Origin: Treponema sp. UBA4692
Lineage (GTDB): Bacteria; Spirochaetota; Spirochaetia; Treponematales; Treponemataceae
DNA length: 64,000 nt
Direction: 5' to 3'
Assembly: GCA_002404895.1 (NCBI GenBank)
Contig: DHKO01000054.1
Span: 1-64,000 of the forward strand
The position numbers and the translations under genes were made by a program. This document shows, piece by piece, positions 58,509-64,000 of the stretch (position 1 is the stretch's first letter; every line of letters starts with the position of its first letter). The notes beneath the pieces were generated by a model. That model saw nothing but the letters and a program-made list of their open reading frames with translations. It had not been told where the DNA came from and searched no databases.

Positions 58509-60446
58509 ATGGCGACCACAGCAAACATTAATGTCTTATTGAAATTTTTCGCTTCGCGTCAAAAAAGCGGAATCATTGATTATTTTGAATTTTGTGATTA
58601 TCTGAAAAAATATTCGCAGCATCATCTTGAAGAACAGCCGGTTTTGGCTTGCTATCTTGAAAACACGGATTCTGCGCTCCAAAAAGAACTCGACAAGCTC
58701 ATTGAGACGCACCAGATTGTGATGATGACAACTTCAGGCGACAAGCAGGCGATTGTTGTTACAGGATATTACATTGAAAAATTCGCCGAAAGATACGATG
58801 AAATCGCCACAAATCCAACGCTTCCGTTTCCGTCCGAAGCCGACTTGCCTAGAAAAACGCCAAAGGAAATCATAACACGTGAAACCGCAGCTGATTTAAT
58901 CTCAAAACTGATGGCGCGTCAGGAACTTAATGACAAAACGCTTTACGGTCTTATTCTTCCGCACGATTCGCCGTCGATTTTGCTTCCATCAACAGTTTCT
59001 GTAAAAACACTGATTGAAGACGCAATCGGAAAAATCCAGAGCATGCTCAAGAAAGAAGAGCATCACGATTATTTCTGCAAGAAAATCACGATTTCAAATC
59101 CCGGCCGTGAAATGATTGCGAAAAATTTCTTCAACGCGTTTGTGGACAAAAACGACCATTCAATTGAAACTTTAAGCTCCACAACCGACACTTTTTATCT
59201 TTGGAATCAGCTTTGCTTTTTCATCAAGCAGGACTACGAGAAAATCAAGGATTACACCCAGGAAGACCTTTCGATTTTGCAGGCAGTTTACATCACGGAG
59301 ATTGCCGCGAATTATTTCAAGAACAAGGCGCAGGAAAAAGCGAAAAAAGATTCAGCTATAAAAACGCTCGAAAATTTGCTTTTAAAGCCTCCGTATTATT
59401 TTACTTTCGACCAAATCATAAAATTCACCGACAACAAGGGAATTCCGCTTTTGGGCCAGTATTCTGAAGAAGAGCTGAAAAATTATCTTCATTCAAAAAC
59501 GCAGGAAGCGGGCATTCAGGAGCTTCCAGAGCTTCTCGTTTTCAAGACTTATGACGAGCAGCGTTATTTTATCTTCAAGAGCAAGGTGATTCAGCTTATT
59601 TTGCGTCTTTGCACAGACGCGCGGACTTCTGTGCAGGAAGCGATAAAATCTAACTGGACAAAAGTTCTAAGGTCTTTTGACTTTTTGCCTGAAATGAAAG
59701 ACCAGGCAGCTTTTGAGGACAGGCTCGAGCGTGAAGTTCGGATTCAGTCGCCGATTTTAAGCGCGCTTCTGACCGCCTCGTTCACGCCGCTTTTAAGCTA
59801 CGAGACAACCGGCAGCGACGACACAGGAAAAATCAGTCTTTTTGTGAATGGACATCTTCTGCCATACAGCGAAATTCTTCTGATTGACAAGGCAAAACTT
59901 CTCGCTGATGCAAAGATTGTGCTTCCGTTCTGGTACACGACTCCGTTCTTTTCTTGGATTGCCCGGCTTTTGCTCAAGCCGCCGAAAAGCAAGAAAAAGG
60001 CGAAAGAAAAGACGAAGGCTCAGCAATACAGGGATGACGAGCATGAAAAAAGCCTTGAAGACGCGGAAACAGCTCTTCTTGCAAAAAATCCAGCAGTCTC
60101 AAAGAAAGTTGCGTTGAGAGAGGCAGCGCGCGAAGCCGAGCAGTCGCTCGTTCCGGAAAGCTCCACTTTAGACCGCGAGCTTGACTCATACGAGCATTTG
60201 TGGAACAAGCTTCTCGGCCGCGAAACTCATAAAAATCTTACCGAAGATGTAAATTCTCTTATCCGCGACTATATGCGAAAAGTTCTCCGAACAATGAAAG
60301 CTGAAGGCTTCACTGCGGAAAGAATCCAAAGCCTTGCGGACAGCCTTGTAAAAACGCCGTCTCTTCAAAAAATTGGAGAACACGACGCGCTTCAAATGTA
60401 CATTCAGCTTTATATGATAAAACTTGTGAAAAATATTCCGATGTAA
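58509..60446 (+). CDS. Large cytoplasmic protein of unknown function
   Basis: No family recognised. The 645-residue protein has no signal peptide or clear membrane helix, although WYTTPFFSWIARLLL (about 480-495) is moderately hydrophobic. It is largely helical. A very basic and charged segment (about 495-560, PKSKKKAKEKTKAQQ) precedes a C-terminal helical domain (SYEHLWNKLLGRETHKNL, DYMRKVLRTMKAEGF). The N-terminus (NVLLKFFASRQKSGIIDYFE) looks like a helical or winged-helix start. It is flanked by its own promoter and terminator and divergent from hisC, so it is monocistronic. Confidence 0.75.
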   Translation: MATTANINVLLKFFASRQKSGIIDYFEFCDYLKKYSQHHLEEQPVLACYLENTDSALQKELDKLIETHQIVMMTTSGDKQAIVVTGYYIEKFAERYDEIATNPTLPFPSEADLPRKTPKEIITRETAADLISKLMARQELNDKTLYGLILPHDSPSILLPSTVSVKTLIEDAIGKIQSMLKKEEHHDYFCKKITISNPGREMIAKNFFNAFVDKNDHSIETLSSTTDTFYLWNQLCFFIKQDYEKIKDYTQEDLSILQAVYITEIAANYFKNKAQEKAKKDSAIKTLENLLLKPPYYFTFDQIIKFTDNKGIPLLGQYSEEELKNYLHSKTQEAGIQELPELLVFKTYDEQRYFIFKSKVIQLILRLCTDARTSVQEAIKSNWTKVLRSFDFLPEMKDQAAFEDRLEREVRIQSPILSALLTASFTPLLSYETTGSDDTGKISLFVNGHLLPYSEILLIDKAKLLADAKIVLPFWYTTPFFSWIARLLLKPPKSKKKAKEKTKAQQYRDDEHEKSLEDAETALLAKNPAVSKKVALREAAREAEQSLVPESSTLDRELDSYEHLWNKLLGRETHKNLTEDVNSLIRDYMRKVLRTMKAEGFTAERIQSLADSLVKTPSLQKIGEHDALQMYIQLYMIKLVKNIPM

Positions 60447-60472
60447 AAGCGTAAAAGCCAGCATCTAATTTT

Positions 60473-60524
60473 CCGCCGTGATTTATTTCAAATCATTGAA
60501 GTGAAATTACGACGGATTTTTTTT
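60473..60524 (+). terminator. Terminator of the 645-residue protein gene
   Basis: CCGCCGTGATTT pairs with AAATTACGACGG (one mismatch, one G-U) and is followed by eight T residues (60517-60524). The 243-bp gap to ssb otherwise holds AT-rich sequence. Confidence 0.7.
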
Positions 60525-60689
60525 ACAATTTTTTTCCGCAATTTCTCGAATTTTTTTACATTTTTTTTCAAATTTCTTGCCGTTTTTGAATTTTCATTTG
60601 AAATATATAAATGTAAGCTCCCGGCCGGAGATTTATAAGTTTTCAACAGCTTTGCGGATTTTTCCGCAAATGCGATTCAAGGAGATTTT

Positions 60690-61154
60690 ATGAACGCAAT
60701 GAACCAAATTATTATTGAAGGAAATGTTGTCCGAGATTCACAAATCAAGGAGACGCAGAAAGGAACACGGGTCGCAACAATGCCAATCGCGTCAAACAGA
60801 GTTTTCAAGGATTCAAACGGCGATTTTCAGTCGGAAGTCAGTTTTTTTGATGTGCAGGCCTGGGGGCAAAAATTCTGCGAGAGCGTCGCAAAAAACGGAA
60901 TAAAAGGCCGTGGCGTCCGTGTTGTCGGAAGATTAAAGCAGGACAGATGGAAAAATGACAGCGGCAAATCACAATCGCGGATTTACATAATCGCAGACCA
61001 CATCGACTTTAAGCCGCTGCCGAAAGAATCTTTCCAAGAATCTGAAAACAAGGAAAATTTCGGAAACTCCACTGAAAGGCCAAGCGATTTTGACTTTGAG
61101 CCGGAGTCAGCCGAAGTTTTTGAAAAGGAAGCCGTTGCTGAAACAGTGTTCTAA
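60690..61154 (+). CDS. ssb: Single-stranded DNA-binding protein
   Basis: SSB coats single-stranded DNA during replication and repair. The 154-residue protein has the OB-fold pattern MNQIIIEGNVVRDSQIKETQ, VATMPIASNRVFK, EVSFFDVQAWGQK and GRGVRVVGRLKQDRWK. The C-terminal tail is Ser/Pro/Glu-rich and acidic but ends AVAETVF and lacks the canonical DDDIPF-like tip. AAGGAG lies 6 nt before the ATG. It may be a diverged or second SSB; I cannot tell from this window. It ends at a bidirectional terminator. Confidence 0.92.
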   Translation: MNAMNQIIIEGNVVRDSQIKETQKGTRVATMPIASNRVFKDSNGDFQSEVSFFDVQAWGQKFCESVAKNGIKGRGVRVVGRLKQDRWKNDSGKSQSRIYIIADHIDFKPLPKESFQESENKENFGNSTERPSDFDFEPESAEVFEKEAVAETVF

Positions 61155-61200
61155 AACAATGTTTTAAAAGAAAATTTTAAGAACACGAAAAAAACAATAA

Positions 61201-61240
61201 AAAATGGCTGGCAAGAGAAAATCTCAAAGCCAGCCATTTT
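61201..61240. terminator. Bidirectional terminator after ssb
   Basis: AAAATGGCTGG (61201-61211) pairs with CCAGCCATTTT (61230-61240), with T-rich sequence beyond on both strands. It lies between convergent ssb and the U32 gene. Confidence 0.88.
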
Positions 61241-61257
61241 AGCTTTTTCTTTATTTT

Positions 61258-63525
61258 TTAGCGGCGGCGCGATTTTCTGCCATTTTTATTTTCGTTTTTC
61301 GGCAGTTTTTGATACTGCGCTTTGCCAAATCCGGCAGCACGCTCCGCAGCAGCTTTTTCATTCATCGCCTTGTAAATTTCAATTTTCTCTGGACTATAAA
61401 AACCGTCTTTCCAGTTGAATCTCGAAGCTTCAAGAATCGGCTGTTTTTTTGCTATTGCAGTCGTAACCATTTTCAGCTCCTGACGAGACACTTTTGTCCT
61501 TGAAAAATCAATCAGAATTCTCGTGAAGCCCGCGCTTTTAATCTTGTCGGTTCTGTCGGCAATAGAAAAAGGGGCTTCAGGCATAACAACTGTTCCATCG
61601 ATATTTGAATTGACTTTGAAAACTTTTTCTTCCTTGTCCATAAAATAGAGAAAATCATAGCTTTCAGGAAGCCGGAATCTCATTCTAAACAAAGCCGGAT
61701 AAGCAAAAATCGTGACCATAACTCTTCCACGAACATTCTGCTCCCACGTATCCTTTAAGTTGTCGAAAGAATTTTCAAGCGGAGATATAAACGCGCCGAT
61801 ATTCTGATTCTCGAACCACGAAGCAGCCCAACGGTTGAAAGTATAAAGATAAGGGCCGGCAATCATATTCGCTTTTTTGCTTTTCAGCAAATTGATGTGA
61901 GCCATATTATTCACAACAAAAGTGCTGAAACCTTCCGAAATCAGACTTTCAAGGTCAGAAGCAAGCTGTTCTTCCTTTGAAGACGGAAGATAAGGGTCAA
62001 GCGAAATTATAATCTGCTTTTTTGAAATCGGAATTTTCGCTTTTTTCACAAGCAAACCGTTTCGTGTCTCAAAATTAAATTCCAAAATCACGCGGACAGG
62101 ATTTTTTGCGAGAACCTGGTAAATATCAGAAATAGTCGAGACCTGAACGTAAATTCCTTCTGGAAAATAGGAAAGCTCATTTTTTGCAATCGGAGTTATG
62201 TCAAGAACAGGAAGAACCTCATTTCCAGGCTGTTTCCTATATTTGCTGATGTCAGACGGAAGAACTCTCGGATAGCGTTTTGACATTGATTTTGTCTGAA
62301 GAAGATAAACCGAGTCTCCTCGCTTGAATCCGACAGGAACATCTATCATTCTAACGCCTTTAATATCCGCAACTGTGCGGACTTTATGGCTTGTGCGGCC
62401 TGTGTCATCCTGCCTGTGCAGGCGGATTGAGTCTCCAATATCCGGGTCGTAGCTTCCGCCGCTCAAATGAACCATCATAATCTGATAATCTTTCGGGTCA
62501 GCATTAGGGCCGGCAGCTTCACGAGCCTTGTTTTTCGCCTCGTCGCTAGCAGGTTCAATCTTGTCGATTTTTCCAAGATAAATTCCAGTTCCGCCAGCCT
62601 GATTAGGATTCAATATAAGCGAGCCAGCTTTTTGCACGCCCTCTTCGTTCGTCTTAAAATTATACCAATAAGAAGTTTTTGCGCGCGCAAAATCAGTTGA
62701 AAGGAGACGTTTTGCAGTCGCAAGCGCGCCGCGCCGGTCTTTTTCCCAGTTGTCCATTAAATAGCGGTAAGCCGCAACAACGGAGCCGACATATTCCGCG
62801 CTTTTCATTCTTCCTTCGATTTTAAAGCTTTCAACTCCAATCTGCATTAAATCTGGAATCTGCTCGATAAGCTGCAAATCGCAAGGAGAAAAATAATATC
62901 CAGATTTTTCACCGCTCTCGCCGTCAACAGTGTAATAGCGACGGCACGCCTGAGTACACATTCCGCGGTTCGCTGATTTTCCGCCCAAAAAACTTGAAAA
63001 AAGACACAAGCCGCTTTCTGAAACGCAAAGCGCGCCATGAACAAACATTTCAATTTCTGCGCTTGTGTGAGATTTTATGTACTTTATTTCTTCAAGACCA
63101 AGCTCGCGCGCAACAACAACGCGTTTTAAGCCGGCTTTGCTTAAAAGATTCACACCCGCCGCGCTTTCAACATTCATTTGAGTTGAGCCATGAAGCTCCA
63201 AATTCGGGAAAAATTCGCGACACATTCTAATAACGCCCATATCCTGAACAATAAGGCCGTCCGGTCCGACTTTGTTCAGATATGAGAGAAAACGATAAAG
63301 GCGTTCAGTCTCGCGTTCCTCGCTGACGGTGTTCACCGTCACATAAATTTTTTTATTCTGCTTGTGAAGCGCGTCCACTGCGGCTTCAAACTGATTCCAT
63401 GCGAAATTTGTTGTTCTTAATCTTGCGTTAAAACTTTTCAGTCCAAGGTAAACCGCATCGGCGCCTTCACCGATTGCGGCATCAAGTGCTTCAATACTGC
63501 CTGCCGGCGCTAATAATTCTGACAT
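61258..63525 (-). CDS. U32-family (peptidase/RNA hydroxylase-like) protein
   Basis: The 755-residue protein starts MSELLAPAGSIEALDAAIGE and has LGLKSFNARLRTTNF, GADAVYLG and LIVQDMGV, and a cysteine-rich centre (VSESGLCLFSSFLGGKSANR, then GMCTQACRRYY, FSPCDLQ, FKIEGRMKSAEYV). This is typical of U32 proteins such as RlhA and TrhP, in which these cysteines hold an iron-sulfur cluster and the enzyme hydroxylates rRNA or tRNA. Peptidase activity is historical. A long C-terminal part (about 300-755) with several beta-rich segments and a basic tail KNGRKSRRR makes it larger than most relatives. There is no Shine-Dalgarno; TAAAAT lies 7 nt upstream of the ATG. Confidence 0.88.
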   Translation of the reverse strand: MSELLAPAGSIEALDAAIGEGADAVYLGLKSFNARLRTTNFAWNQFEAAVDALHKQNKKIYVTVNTVSEERETERLYRFLSYLNKVGPDGLIVQDMGVIRMCREFFPNLELHGSTQMNVESAAGVNLLSKAGLKRVVVARELGLEEIKYIKSHTSAEIEMFVHGALCVSESGLCLFSSFLGGKSANRGMCTQACRRYYTVDGESGEKSGYYFSPCDLQLIEQIPDLMQIGVESFKIEGRMKSAEYVGSVVAAYRYLMDNWEKDRRGALATAKRLLSTDFARAKTSYWYNFKTNEEGVQKAGSLILNPNQAGGTGIYLGKIDKIEPASDEAKNKAREAAGPNADPKDYQIMMVHLSGGSYDPDIGDSIRLHRQDDTGRTSHKVRTVADIKGVRMIDVPVGFKRGDSVYLLQTKSMSKRYPRVLPSDISKYRKQPGNEVLPVLDITPIAKNELSYFPEGIYVQVSTISDIYQVLAKNPVRVILEFNFETRNGLLVKKAKIPISKKQIIISLDPYLPSSKEEQLASDLESLISEGFSTFVVNNMAHINLLKSKKANMIAGPYLYTFNRWAASWFENQNIGAFISPLENSFDNLKDTWEQNVRGRVMVTIFAYPALFRMRFRLPESYDFLYFMDKEEKVFKVNSNIDGTVVMPEAPFSIADRTDKIKSAGFTRILIDFSRTKVSRQELKMVTTAIAKKQPILEASRFNWKDGFYSPEKIEIYKAMNEKAAAERAAGFGKAQYQKLPKNENKNGRKSRRR

Positions 63526-63579
63526 AACCGATATTTTAGCGGTTTTCTTCTTTATTTACTAGCAAGCAGGCGAATAAAA

Positions 63580-64000
63580 TTACTCTGAAAAATAATTCGT
63601 GCTGTTCTCAAATCCTGGAGTCGCACCGGAAACAATCGATTTTCCGCTTCCAGACTTTTCTGTCAATCTCCAGTCGTCAGCGCAACCTGAAATTTTCTCG
63701 ATTTCTCCCGAAGCATATTTTTCAGCAAGCTCCGAAACATTTTTTCTTGAAATCGAGCGGTACAAAGTCGTCGCAGAATCGCTTTGAAAAGCCGAAGAAA
63801 CATCGCTTCCAGAAGTCCAAATTCCTTCAGAAGATAAAATCTCGGCATATTTCGCTTGAAGATTGCTTCCCCATTTTCCAGACGTTGATTTGCAATAAGC
63901 TATTCCGTCGCAGACAGTTTCATTTGAATAATTCTTCAGGACAAGAACATCGGCAGAAACTCCGATTTTTGCCTCAGTTCCGTCACGCCACAAATCACGT
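63580..64000 (-). CDS. 3' end of a gene running off the right edge, possible lamin-tail-type domain
   Basis: The frame is open to the window edge, so the real start lies beyond position 64000. The 140 visible residues include DVLVLKNYSNETVCDGIAYC, LQAKYAEILSSEGIWTSGSD, DDWRLTEKSGSGKSI and finish SGATPGFENSTNYFSE. The late ATPGFEN is reminiscent of the ATPGAxN ending of lamin-tail domains, common in secreted bacterial proteins. This is weak evidence and the rest is not visible. It lies 54 bp before the U32 gene on the same strand. Confidence 0.6.
   Translation of the reverse strand, partial: RDLWRDGTEAKIGVSADVLVLKNYSNETVCDGIAYCKSTSGKWGSNLQAKYAEILSSEGIWTSGSDVSSAFQSDSATTLYRSISRKNVSELAEKYASGEIEKISGCADDWRLTEKSGSGKSIVSGATPGFENSTNYFSE

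Overview
The window looks like a spirochaete chromosome segment, most likely a host-associated or rumen/gut Treponema. The evidence is the flagellar order flgB-flgC-fliE-fliF-fliG-fliH-fliI-fliJ, a tamB-bamA-skp-mutS block that is syntenic with Treponema pallidum as I recall it, a TGS-domain nucleoside kinase, a PUR-domain (BpuR-like) protein, and an outer-membrane/lipoprotein biology. Base composition is moderately AT-rich. Intergenic regions carry many dispersed repeats. No rRNA, CRISPR array, prophage or transposase is visible.

Layout. 1-220: a 5'-partial tRNA-Glu(CTC) and a complete tRNA-Gln(CTG) on the minus strand, with a promoter and terminator. 395-526: a 22-bp tandem array. 662-4371 (+): rsgA and mutS2. 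4685-14377 (-): one long polycistron flgB, flgC, fliE, fliF, fliG, fliH, fliI, fliJ, argR and a TGS-nucleoside kinase. 14378-15230: a gene-free stretch made of nested repeats, including seven 17-bp palindromes at about 41-bp spacing. 15231-25669 (-): tamB, bamA, skp, mutS. 25843-30127 (+): tmk, an exported protein, aroB, a cysteine desulfurase and a PUR protein. 30264-33791 (-): phosphoribosyltransferase, a secreted beta-helix-like protein, rnhB. 33869-35710 (+): a single-span membrane protein. 35765-35986: a second palindrome array with an exact 41-bp period. 36202-37725 (+): an acyl-CoA carboxyltransferase.

37766-53174 (-) is the most striking region: eleven tightly packed genes encoding a secretin, GspE-type ATPase, GspF-type membrane protein, GspG-type pseudopilin, two small membrane proteins, a bitopic assembly-like protein, two lipoproteins, a clostripain-family (C11) lipoprotein protease and a 2068-residue RHS/YD-repeat exoprotein with a C39-like cysteine-peptidase C-terminus. 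This reads as a compact type II secretion-like machine next to its probable cargo.

53791-64000 holds corA, a formylglycine-generating-enzyme-like exported protein with a 15-bp in-frame repeat, a metallophosphoesterase, hisC, a large unknown cytoplasmic protein, ssb, a U32-family protein and the 3' end of one more gene.

The main non-coding result is that two unrelated intergenic regions carry arrays of TTCGT-N7-ACGA palindromes with the same 41-bp period (about four helical turns) but different core sequences. Three genes appear to have promoters placed for leaderless mRNAs. Function assignments come from motifs read by eye; no database search was possible.
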